Assembly: GCF_003148625.1 (NCBI RefSeq)
Contig: NZ_QGGO01000006.1
Location: 124,001-188,000 of the forward strand
DNA from: Arcicella aurantiaca
GTDB taxonomy: Bacteria > Bacteroidota > Bacteroidia > Cytophagales > Spirosomataceae
Direction of reading: 5' to 3'
Length of the DNA stretch: 64,000 bases
This document shows, one piece after another, positions 45,377 to 53,240 of the stretch. Within the stretch, counting starts at the first letter, position 1, and every line of letters starts with the position of its first letter. Position numbers and translations under genes: made by a program. Under the pieces are notes generated by a model that had not been told where the DNA came from, did not search any database, and was given only the letters and a program-made list of their open reading frames with translations.

Positions 45377-48133
45377 TTACTCAACCACCTCAAATAAATA
45401 TTCCCCTGACCCAATATTCAATAGGGTTTTATCCTCTTGAAAATTCGATTTTTTTACGATTTCGCCATTCACTAAAACCTTTGATTTTGTAGTAGTTGGC
45501 AAATAAATTGTTGCTGTTGTATTGGCAGGAATTTCTACTTTAAGTGAAAAATGGTCGCCTTTTTTTGTCCAATCGCTCACAATTTTTCCGTAGGGAGATA
45601 GATAATTTGCTTTGGCAAATGTTACATCACCAACCACTTGCGGTTTAATAATAATTTTCTTGAAAGCCGTTGCACTTTCATCTTGCTTGATACCTGCTAA
45701 ACCACTGTAAAACCACTCCATAATGTGTCCGAGCATAAAATGGTTGTTTGAAACCGTGGGTAATGCCTGCCAAGATTCTGTTAAAGCGGTTGCTCCTTGT
45801 GCAATTTGATAACCATAGCCAGCCACATCAGAGCGGTTGTTCATCTCAAAAATTACGTCAGACCTACCTTCATCTTCTAACACTCTCAACACGTAACGGT
45901 AGCCAATATCACCAGCCGTGAGAGCATTATTCCGACTTTTAATATCTTTAATGAGATTTTCAAGAACGTCTTTTTTGTGTGTTGGCTCAACCAAATTCAT
46001 GTAAATAGCCATTGCATTTGCCGTTTGGCTACCCGTTGCATAATGTTTTGTTTCTTTATTGAAAAAGGTTTCATTAAACGATTTTTTGACCTCCATTGCT
46101 AAAATTCTGTAAGATTCAGCTTCTGTTTTTTTATGTAAAAGAAGGGCAATCTTTTCCATAATTTGTAAATCGTAATAATAAATTGCTGTGCCTGTTACGC
46201 CCATTGGAGTTAATTGTGAAACTCCGGGTCTATTGGGCCCAAGGTCAAACCAATCGCCTAAACCTTGTGATAGAATATTTTTTTGAGCTTTTGTTCCTAA
46301 ATAATCAATGTACTTTTTCATCATCGGATAGGCATCTTCCAATATTTGGGTTTCTCCGTACCATTGATACAAATACCAAGGCACGATAATGCTACTGCTT
46401 CCCCATTCGGGTGAATCTCTGAACATTCCGTTGCCATAATCAAACTTCACATATTCGGGTGAAATTTCGGGAATTAGTCCGTTTGGTAATTGCGAATAAT
46501 TCATATCCGAAACGGATTTTTTGAACAAATTTTGAACGTCATACCCAAACCGAACAGAAGCCCCAACTAAGTGGAGTTCTTCTAACCAACCCAATTTTTC
46601 TCGGTGCGGACAATCAGTAAAAACCGAAACCATATTACTTTTTATTGCCCAATCAATCAGCGTATTTGTTTTATTAAAAAGCTCATTTGAACAAGTAAAA
46701 TCGCCAATTGTTTCGGCTGAATTTCGAGTGTGTAATCCTTTGATTGATAATAGATTAGGTTTGCTTTTAAGATTTGAATTATCATTAAAAACTGCTCCTT
46801 TAACTTGTAAATATCTGAAGCCGTAATAAGTGAATTTTGGAGTCCATTCTTCAATGCCATTTCCTCTTAAAATATAAGTGAAAAAGTATGGACTTCCAGA
46901 CGCTTTTTGATTTGTAGAACCGTCTGCATTTAATAATTCGGCAGGATAAATTTTAACAGAATCACCTTTATTTCCTTGAACTTTGATATTGATAATTCCA
47001 GAAAAATTTTGTCCCAAATCAAACACTAAATCGCCTGATGAAAGCGTATTTTGTTTGGTAGGACTAAACGTTTCCATGACTTTTAATGGTGCTGCCATTT
47101 GCGAATTTAGCTTTGGAACACCATCGACCACAAGGGCATTTTTCCATGTTTTATCATCGAAATTGGGCGAATTCCAATCAGTTTGTTCTAAATTGGCATT
47201 GTAGTCTTCACCTCCATAAATACTTGAAAATGTGGTAGGACTTGGAGCAGTTTTCCACGAAGTATCACTTAAAATATCCTCTGAAGAACCATCTTTATAC
47301 TGAATTTTTAAACGGCAAATCATTTTGGGATAACCATATTGAACTTTAAGTTTCCGATAACGCCCTTTCACCGCAGGAATATAATAAAACCCGTTTCCAA
47401 GCATTACACCCAAGGTATTTTTGCCTTTTTGTAGCTCTTTTGTTAAATCAAAACTTACATAAAGTGCTTGTTTGTCATATTTTGTCCAACCTGCATCTAA
47501 AAAATGGTCGCCTACTTTTTTACCATTTAAACTCAACTCAAAATGCCCTAAACCGCTGATAAACATGGTAGCTTTTTCAATCGTTTTTTTTGTTAAAAAG
47601 TCTTTGCGAAACATTGGTAAGATATTGTTATACAGATGTTTATCTTTAATGTTGTCGTTTGGTAAAGCATTAATCAAAGAGTCTTCTAATTTTTCAAAAG
47701 CAATCCACGAAGCACCTTTCCAATCCTCTTTTTTTAACAAGCCCATTTGCCATTGATTGACTTCACTCCAAGTGGATTCATGTTTTTGATTATCCCAAAT
47801 TTTTACTTTCCAATAATAGCTTTTTGTTGCTTCCAAAGGTTTTCCATAATAAGCAATTTGGATACTTCCGTCTGAAATTATCTTCCCAGAATCCCAATAA
47901 TTACCTTGATTTTTTTGTAATAAATTTGGAGAATCAGCTACTAAAATTTGATAAGCGGTTTGTAAAATATTACGTTGATTACTGAGAATTTGCCAACTTA
48001 ATTTTGGGCTTTTACTTTCAATGCCTGACGGATTTTTGAGGTATTCACAACGTAAATTACTAATCGCTAATTTTTGCGAAAATGAACTCCATGAAATGAG
48101 GGTACAAAGGAAAATGAGTAGTTTTTGTTTCAC
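45377..48133 (-). CDS. Alpha-L-rhamnosidase, GH78
   Basis: About 918 residues from GTG at 48133, giving the signal peptide MKQKLLIFLCTLISWSSFSQ; a TTG at 48160 overlapping the upstream stop by four bases is an alternative. Beta-sandwich domains: fibronectin-like (about 20-135, SWQILSNQRNILQTAYQILVADS), Bac_rhamnosid_N type (about 180-330), then the (alpha/alpha)6 catalytic domain with TDCPHREKLGWLEE and a C-terminal beta domain (PYGKIVSDWTKKGDHFSLKVEIPANTTATIYLP). It removes terminal L-rhamnose from plant glycans in the periplasm. It is the last gene of the carbohydrate cluster. Confidence 0.93.
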   Translation of the reverse strand: MKQKLLIFLCTLISWSSFSQKLAISNLRCEYLKNPSGIESKSPKLSWQILSNQRNILQTAYQILVADSPNLLQKNQGNYWDSGKIISDGSIQIAYYGKPLEATKSYYWKVKIWDNQKHESTWSEVNQWQMGLLKKEDWKGASWIAFEKLEDSLINALPNDNIKDKHLYNNILPMFRKDFLTKKTIEKATMFISGLGHFELSLNGKKVGDHFLDAGWTKYDKQALYVSFDLTKELQKGKNTLGVMLGNGFYYIPAVKGRYRKLKVQYGYPKMICRLKIQYKDGSSEDILSDTSWKTAPSPTTFSSIYGGEDYNANLEQTDWNSPNFDDKTWKNALVVDGVPKLNSQMAAPLKVMETFSPTKQNTLSSGDLVFDLGQNFSGIINIKVQGNKGDSVKIYPAELLNADGSTNQKASGSPYFFTYILRGNGIEEWTPKFTYYGFRYLQVKGAVFNDNSNLKSKPNLLSIKGLHTRNSAETIGDFTCSNELFNKTNTLIDWAIKSNMVSVFTDCPHREKLGWLEELHLVGASVRFGYDVQNLFKKSVSDMNYSQLPNGLIPEISPEYVKFDYGNGMFRDSPEWGSSSIIVPWYLYQWYGETQILEDAYPMMKKYIDYLGTKAQKNILSQGLGDWFDLGPNRPGVSQLTPMGVTGTAIYYYDLQIMEKIALLLHKKTEAESYRILAMEVKKSFNETFFNKETKHYATGSQTANAMAIYMNLVEPTHKKDVLENLIKDIKSRNNALTAGDIGYRYVLRVLEDEGRSDVIFEMNNRSDVAGYGYQIAQGATALTESWQALPTVSNNHFMLGHIMEWFYSGLAGIKQDESATAFKKIIIKPQVVGDVTFAKANYLSPYGKIVSDWTKKGDHFSLKVEIPANTTATIYLPTTTKSKVLVNGEIVKKSNFQEDKTLLNIGSGEYLFEVVE

Positions 48134-48156
48134 CGTGTGAAGATTTATTTTGAAAA

Positions 48157-49431
48157 TCAATTATTGGAATTTCCTTCTTTTACTTGTCGTTTTCGCCAGT
48201 AATTCGCTAAAATACTGCCACTTATATTCATCCACGGACTGAAAACTGCTGCTGCTAAACCAACAGTTCCTAATTTCCCCATGCTTCCTGCCAATCCGCT
48301 TGCCATTCCGCCGTTTTGTAAACCAACTTCAAATGCAATGGTTCTACTACTATTTTTGTCCATCCCGAACAAACGACTTAACCAATATCCAAAGAAATAT
48401 CCTGCGGCATTATGGATAACTGATGCTAAAAACAATAAAAAACCAACTTTCATAAGATTGTCTCGTCCTGCTGCGGTGGTAACGGTAGTAAAATAAATGA
48501 TACCAAACATGGAGATATAAGGCATGATTTTATCAATAATTGGGAATTTTTTATTGAGCCAATGATAGACAAATCCCGCCACGACTGCTCCTGCAATAAA
48601 ACCACTCAAAACAAAACTCTGTTTCAGTTCAAGGTTTTGAATAAGGTTAGAAAAAAAGACAACTACGCCAATCCAAATGGCAGAAAGAGCAACTACTTTT
48701 AAAGCTTTTTCATATTGTAATGCAGTTGAATTTTTAAGAAAATCGTGAAATAAAGCCGCTCCAATTGGTACTAACACAATTTTGATAATTTCCATCATCA
48801 TGTCCATAAAATTGATTTTTATGAGCGTGCCTGCCAAAGTTTGCATGAGCAGAGGCGTTAGAAATGGAGCAACCAACGTTGCCATTGCCGTCACAATTAC
48901 ACTTAAAACCAAATTGGCTTTTGCCAAATAAACCATTACATTACTTGCTAATCCACTACTACAACTCCCAATCAAAATTATTCCTGCTGCAATTTCTGGC
49001 TCGAAATTGAAAATTTTTGTTAATAAAAAACCCATGAGAGGCATTACGCTAAAATGACAAAATAGACCAATTAAAACTCCTTTTCCAGTAGTAGCTAAGC
49101 CCTTAAAATCATTGAGGCTCATGTGTGTACCCATGCCGAGCATCACCAACTGAATGATAACCAATATTAACGTTTTATCTCTAAGATTTACACCTCCCCA
49201 AGTAGTAAAAGCGTTCGGAAAAAGCATTCCTGCCACAACTGCTGTGATAATCCAAGTGGTGTATTGATAGCCTTTTAATGATTCAATAGCCGCAATGCCA
49301 AAAGCCAGAGTAAACGCAGTTCCCAAACCACCAAAACGGTATAGCAAGCTATTATTTTGTATGATACCCCAAAGTGTTACGATTAGTGCCAATACGCACA
49401 ATAGAAGACTTATTTGTTGAAGTTTTTTCAT
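48157..49431 (-). CDS. BASS-family (bile acid:Na+ symporter-like) transporter
   Basis: 424 residues, with about 12 hydrophobic segments. The SBF/BASS core runs from about residue 90 (MGTHMSLNDFKGL, GSCSSGLASNVMVYLAKAN, AFEVGLQNGGMASGLA), the last two being the helix-crossing Na+-site motifs. An N-terminal extension of two or three hydrophobic segments precedes it. It is an inner-membrane Na+-coupled importer, most likely for an organic or sugar acid, given the neighbouring RLP and kinase genes (inference). Confidence 0.9.
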   Translation of the reverse strand: MKKLQQISLLLCVLALIVTLWGIIQNNSLLYRFGGLGTAFTLAFGIAAIESLKGYQYTTWIITAVVAGMLFPNAFTTWGGVNLRDKTLILVIIQLVMLGMGTHMSLNDFKGLATTGKGVLIGLFCHFSVMPLMGFLLTKIFNFEPEIAAGIILIGSCSSGLASNVMVYLAKANLVLSVIVTAMATLVAPFLTPLLMQTLAGTLIKINFMDMMMEIIKIVLVPIGAALFHDFLKNSTALQYEKALKVVALSAIWIGVVVFFSNLIQNLELKQSFVLSGFIAGAVVAGFVYHWLNKKFPIIDKIMPYISMFGIIYFTTVTTAAGRDNLMKVGFLLFLASVIHNAAGYFFGYWLSRLFGMDKNSSRTIAFEVGLQNGGMASGLAGSMGKLGTVGLAAAVFSPWMNISGSILANYWRKRQVKEGNSNN

Positions 49432-49482
49432 GGGTTATTTTTCATTGTTAGTTGGAGCTAAGTATTAGAAATCAGTTATTGG

Positions 49483-49543
49483 GTAGTGGCGTATGGCATA
49501 CGCCAAAGTTGTGATAATGTTGGCGTATGCTATACGCCACTAC
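49483..49543. repeat. Nested inverted repeat (TGGCGTATG family)
   Basis: Outer arms at 49483-49505 and 49521-49543 pair at 22 of 23 bases; each arm is itself nearly palindromic (tggcgtatggcatacgcca). Confidence 0.85.
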
Positions 49544-49570
49544 TCAAAAAATATTTTTGAAGCGAAACCA

Positions 49571-50257
49571 TTACAAAATTGAAGCTAAATATTCCATTGC
49601 AATTGGCGGACTTGCCAATATTGGCACTTGCTTTTCGTCATCATTTAGCATATCAACAACTCTTGCCATGCTTGCTTGTGCCAACACAATTACATCAACT
49701 TTTTTAGATAATTCTTTTAAAGCATCGCCCACTTTTTGGTCGTGGGTAGCGGCATCTCCACTCATTAAAGCCTCAAAAGCACCTTCACAAAGCACGGCGG
49801 TTAAAGCTATATTTTTATTAGCTACTTTGGCACGTCTTTCTACTAAATCGGAAGTTGGGGCTAAGGTAGTTTGTAGAGTTGCAATAACGCCAATTCGGTT
49901 GCCAATTTGCACGGCTTTATCTGCCATTGGTTGGTCAACTCTTAAAACAGGAATATCTTGCAAACTTGCGGCAATTTCAACGGCTGGTCCAATGGAAGAA
50001 CAAGTGTACAGAACATAATCTGCCCCAGCTTCTTTGGCTGATTCTGCATAATTAACAACTCTCGCCGAAGTAGATTTGGTAAGTTCGCCACAAGCAATCG
50101 TATTTTTGATAAGGCTATCATCTACAATATTGAAAGTTTTTAGATGGGGTAAATATTTGGCACATAATTCTGCAAAAAGAGGTACAAGCGTGGCTGAGGT
50201 ATGAATAAGTCCTAATGTTTTTGGCTTCACTGCGTTATTTTCGTTTGAATTTGACAT
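49571..50257 (-). CDS. Asp/Glu racemase-family protein with one catalytic cysteine
   Basis: 228 residues, two-domain Asp/Glu/hydantoin racemase fold. The first catalytic position is kept as LYTCSSIGPA (Cys about 86). The second, normally in an LGCxxM motif, reads VLAQASMARV, so the second Cys is missing. Two-Cys members racemise by two-base chemistry; one-Cys members such as arylmalonate decarboxylase do other reactions, so this is more likely a decarboxylase or isomerase. It lies between the DUF1537 kinase and the BASS transporter genes on the same strand. Confidence 0.85.
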   Translation of the reverse strand: MSNSNENNAVKPKTLGLIHTSATLVPLFAELCAKYLPHLKTFNIVDDSLIKNTIACGELTKSTSARVVNYAESAKEAGADYVLYTCSSIGPAVEIAASLQDIPVLRVDQPMADKAVQIGNRIGVIATLQTTLAPTSDLVERRAKVANKNIALTAVLCEGAFEALMSGDAATHDQKVGDALKELSKKVDVIVLAQASMARVVDMLNDDEKQVPILASPPIAMEYLASIL

Positions 50258-50344
50258 ATCTATATTTTTAAATTTTTATTATGTTAGCACACAGTTAAGT
50301 AAATAGTTTTCAAATAATTCTTAGCTAAAAATGTTTGATTGAGG

Positions 50345-50378
50345 AACTTCCCGAAAGTTCTAAAACTTTCGGGAAGTT
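50345..50378. repeat. Third copy of the ACTTCCCGAAAGT palindrome
   Basis: Arms aacttcccgaaagt / actttcgggaagtt, 6-base loop, in the gap between the kinase stop (50403) and the racemase-family start. Same family as 5230-5309. Confidence 0.85.
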
Positions 50379-50402
50379 AAAACGACTTACTTAACAGTGT
50401 AG

Positions 50403-51689
50403 TTAGACAAAAAGTGTAAAGTAATTTTCGCCTCCTACTTGCCCACCTTTAAAGTTTACTTCCAAGCCATCTATCGAAGGATTATCAGAATGAGCTTTGC
50501 ATAATGGAGCCCCTTTTACCAATGGGGCAATCATTTCTACGGATTTTATTTGCATAGCTCTTGCGGCATAACTGCTTGTATCTCCGCCCGCTACAACTAC
50601 TCGTTTTATATGACAATGTACGACGGCATATTTGGCAATTAATCCTAAGGCATTTCCCAAAATTTCAGAAGGTAAATTGTCCGTCTTTTTATAGCCTGTA
50701 TGAACAATTATTTTGTTTGATGTCTCGAACCTTTTTCTTAACTCTTCAAATATTGTTTCATCTAAACAATTACGTTTGCTAATTGCCAAAGCGTCAATAA
50801 CTATTTCATCAAAACCATGCTGTTTAGCATATTGTATCTGATTGGCACTTATGGGTGAACAACTCCCTGAAACAACCAATAATTTTTCGGAAGGCTCAAT
50901 TGCTTTCCATTCTTTTTGAGGTTGTAAAAGATTGGTTTCGTTCCAAAAATTGCCCAAAGCCATTTCTACTCCTGAGCCACCAACTGAAAATAGTGGAGAA
51001 TTTTCTGATGCCATTTGCTCCATAAATGCCCCAATTTTTGGCATTTGTTCATCGTAAAGAGCATCTATCAGTAATACTTTTTCATCATCTATTTTATCCG
51101 ACCAGTTTTCTAATGATTTTTGCATTTGAACAAAATCAATCAATCCAATTTTCTGTGTTGTTTGTTTGGATAAATGGATACGTAAATCACTTTCTGACGA
51201 AGGCGTTACGGGGTGTTTGCTCATGGAAGGGTGACGGTCTAAACGATATACATTGCCTTGACTTCCAATACCCATTTGAGCAAATAAATTTCCAAAAACG
51301 CAATACCGACCCAGTGCAGGTGTGCCACCGATTACAGGAATTTTCGGGTTTTGAAAAACAGCTAAACCGCAATCTATTGCCTTGCCGATACTACCAATAT
51401 GTTCAGCGGAATCAAACGTTGAGCATACTTTATAATGAATGTGTTTGGGTTTGAAGGGTTTTATTGCCGTGAATGCTTCCATCAAAACTTCCTCCATCTC
51501 TTCTGGGGGCAATGCTCTTGTTTTACCTGCTATTCCGAAAGCATCTAAATTCGGAAATTGCTTTAAAACGTCATCGGTTGGCGGTTCTATAAATAGCATA
51601 CTTTTAGCTCCAGCCATAGTAACAAATTCCAGAGCATCGGTCGAGCCTGTAAAATCATCGCCATAAAATGCTAAAAGTATTTTTTTCAT
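50403..51689 (-). CDS. DUF1537-family four-carbon (or branched) acid-sugar kinase
   Basis: 428 residues, full length. The N-terminal domain opens with LLAFYGDDFTGSTDALEFV, which carries the substrate-binding Asp pair; the C-terminal nucleotide domain has VVSGSCSPISANQIQYA and the Gly-rich VVAGGDTSSYAARAM. Characterised members phosphorylate 3-oxo-tetronates (OtnK), threonate (DtnK) or 3-oxo-isoapionate (OiaK). Pairing with a RuBisCO-like gene upstream favours the OiaK-like role, because there the RLP acts on the phosphorylated product. The substrate is not proved. Confidence 0.9.
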   Translation of the reverse strand: MKKILLAFYGDDFTGSTDALEFVTMAGAKSMLFIEPPTDDVLKQFPNLDAFGIAGKTRALPPEEMEEVLMEAFTAIKPFKPKHIHYKVCSTFDSAEHIGSIGKAIDCGLAVFQNPKIPVIGGTPALGRYCVFGNLFAQMGIGSQGNVYRLDRHPSMSKHPVTPSSESDLRIHLSKQTTQKIGLIDFVQMQKSLENWSDKIDDEKVLLIDALYDEQMPKIGAFMEQMASENSPLFSVGGSGVEMALGNFWNETNLLQPQKEWKAIEPSEKLLVVSGSCSPISANQIQYAKQHGFDEIVIDALAISKRNCLDETIFEELRKRFETSNKIIVHTGYKKTDNLPSEILGNALGLIAKYAVVHCHIKRVVVAGGDTSSYAARAMQIKSVEMIAPLVKGAPLCKAHSDNPSIDGLEVNFKGGQVGGENYFTLFV

Positions 51690-51740
51690 GTTGTTATTTT
51701 TTAAGATGGTATTTAAGACTCGAATACTTGTTGGCAGAAA

Positions 51741-51828
51741 ACCTCACCCCCAGCCCCTCTCCAAAAGAGAGGGGAGAAAATGGGGCTAATACTCCCCTCT
51801 CTTTTGGAGAGGGGGCGGGGGTGAGGTT
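51741..51828. repeat. Inverted repeat CCTCACCCC...CTCTCCAAAAGAGAG, copy 1
   Basis: Arms cctcacccccagcccctctc / gagagggggcgggggtgagg enclose two short CTCTCCAAAAGAGAG hairpins. Same family as 53127-53215. The repeat lies in the 171-bp gap between the kinase and RLP genes. Confidence 0.85.
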
Positions 51829-51860
51829 TTAAAATCTGCGTCATCTGCGTGCCAAATAAA

Positions 51861-53102
51861 TCATTTTCCAAATTTTTCGGCAGCTTTATCAAATTCGACA
51901 TATTGGCTTCTTGCTTCTTCCAAGGTCAAACCATCAACGGTTGCTTTCCATGCTTGTTGTAAGGCAGTAACTCCCGAAGCTGCACCCATCGGATGAGCCA
52001 TTATTCCGCCACCTGCCATATATAATAAATCTGTGGTTTGGGTTCTTCGATACGTTTCAAAAGCTTGTCCTCCCCATTGTCCAGACGACACAACGGGCAA
52101 GATATTTTTATGCTGATAAAATGGCGTTTTCAGAGATTCAATCGAGTTTACTACGCTATCGTCTGTTTCCCAAAACTTGTTCTGAATACCATTTACGTGT
52201 AATTGGTCAACGCCCGCCAAACGCCAAATTTTTTGATAAGCTTTAAAATCAATACCCAATAATGGGTGACGAGTCATCATTCCCCAACCATTTCTATGGG
52301 CGTGAATTGCCAATGCTCCATTGTCGCAAATCTTTTTGGTAGCCGATAAGCCAACGCTATTTATGCTAATCATGGCACAAGTTCCGCCAGCATTTACTAT
52401 TTTTTCATAGCGGTCTTGCATCTCATCAACTTCGCCTGTAATGTTGAAAGCGTACATGATTTTTTTGCCTGTTTTATCAGCACAATCATTGACAACTTTC
52501 ATCACCGCATTCAATCTATTTTCAAAAGATGAATTGGCAGCCGAACCCATCAATTCATCATCTTTTACAAAATCAATTCCTGCTTCTGCCAATGTTTTTA
52601 CAATCTCCGCCGTTTGTTCTGGACTCATGCCAATTGACGGCTTTATGATTGTGCCAATCAACGGTCGGTCGTACACATTGGTTAATTTTCTACAACCTTC
52701 AATGCCAAATTTTGCCCCCGAATAATGATTTCCATAACTTTCTGGAAGGTCAATGTCCATCAATTTCAAGCCTGTAAATTGAGTAATTTCATACAAATTA
52801 CCTTGAAGCGTAGAAATCATTACAGGGAGATTAAACCCGAAATTTTCAATACTCCAACTCACTTTTACAATAGCTCTGTGGTATTTGCCATCTTTGCTAT
52901 TCGCCCCAGGAATGGCAGGTTCAGTAACGGTTTCCAGATGCTCAATACTTTCAACTCTTGCGGCAAATCGTTGCTTTAATTCTTCTGTTTCATTGGGGAC
53001 TGCCACAAAAGTTCCTGATGATTGTTCGCCTGCTAAAACTGCGGCAGCTTTGGCTACTTCAAAAGGTGTTTCTATATAATATGTTGCTGTAATTCTTTCC
53101 AT
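51861..53102 (-). CDS. RuBisCO-like protein (large-subunit family, acid-sugar catabolism)
   Basis: About 413 residues from the ATG at 53102 (MERITATYYIETPFEVAKAA). The frame stays open upstream through a palindromic repeat, which adds about 40 spurious residues. N-terminal RuBisCO domain (about 1-125), then the barrel. Retained residues: Lys in GTIIKPSIGMSP, the carbamate/metal triad in DFVKDDE, His-Arg in IHAHRNG, His in QLHVNG, VSSGQWGG and MAGGGIMAHP. It should therefore bind Mg2+ and be active, unlike degenerate form IV members. Known relatives next to DUF1537 kinases are OiaC (decarboxylase) and OiaX (transcarboxylase/hydrolase) acting on 3-oxo-isoapionate 4-phosphate. Confidence 0.9.
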   Translation of the reverse strand: MERITATYYIETPFEVAKAAAVLAGEQSSGTFVAVPNETEELKQRFAARVESIEHLETVTEPAIPGANSKDGKYHRAIVKVSWSIENFGFNLPVMISTLQGNLYEITQFTGLKLMDIDLPESYGNHYSGAKFGIEGCRKLTNVYDRPLIGTIIKPSIGMSPEQTAEIVKTLAEAGIDFVKDDELMGSAANSSFENRLNAVMKVVNDCADKTGKKIMYAFNITGEVDEMQDRYEKIVNAGGTCAMISINSVGLSATKKICDNGALAIHAHRNGWGMMTRHPLLGIDFKAYQKIWRLAGVDQLHVNGIQNKFWETDDSVVNSIESLKTPFYQHKNILPVVSSGQWGGQAFETYRRTQTTDLLYMAGGGIMAHPMGAASGVTALQQAWKATVDGLTLEEARSQYVEFDKAAEKFGK

Positions 53103-53126
53103 TTTCATTTTAAAAATAGCCTGTAA

Positions 53127-53215
53127 AACCTCACCCCGACCCCTCTCCAAAAGAGAGGGAAGATTACTCGGACGAATGCTCCCCTCTCTTTTGGAGAGGG
53201 GGCGGGGGTGAGGTT
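53127..53215. repeat. Inverted repeat CCTCACCCC...CTCTCCAAAAGAGAG, copy 2
   Basis: Same architecture as 51741-51828. It sits directly before the RLP start and reads through in frame as PHPRPLSKREGS, so automatic start calls may be too long. Confidence 0.85.
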
Positions 53216-53240
53216 GGTAGCACAAATTTGTTCCTAAAAA

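Noticed and set aside
48133-48160. TTG at 48160 as the GH78 start
   Set aside because: It is possible by translational coupling (4-base overlap), but GTG at 48133 gives a cleaner signal peptide; kept only as an alternative.
51713-51901. A short open frame encoding PHPRPLSKREGS-like sequence
   Set aside because: It is produced by the CTCTCCAAAAGAGAG repeat and recurs at the second copy of the repeat, so it is not a gene.
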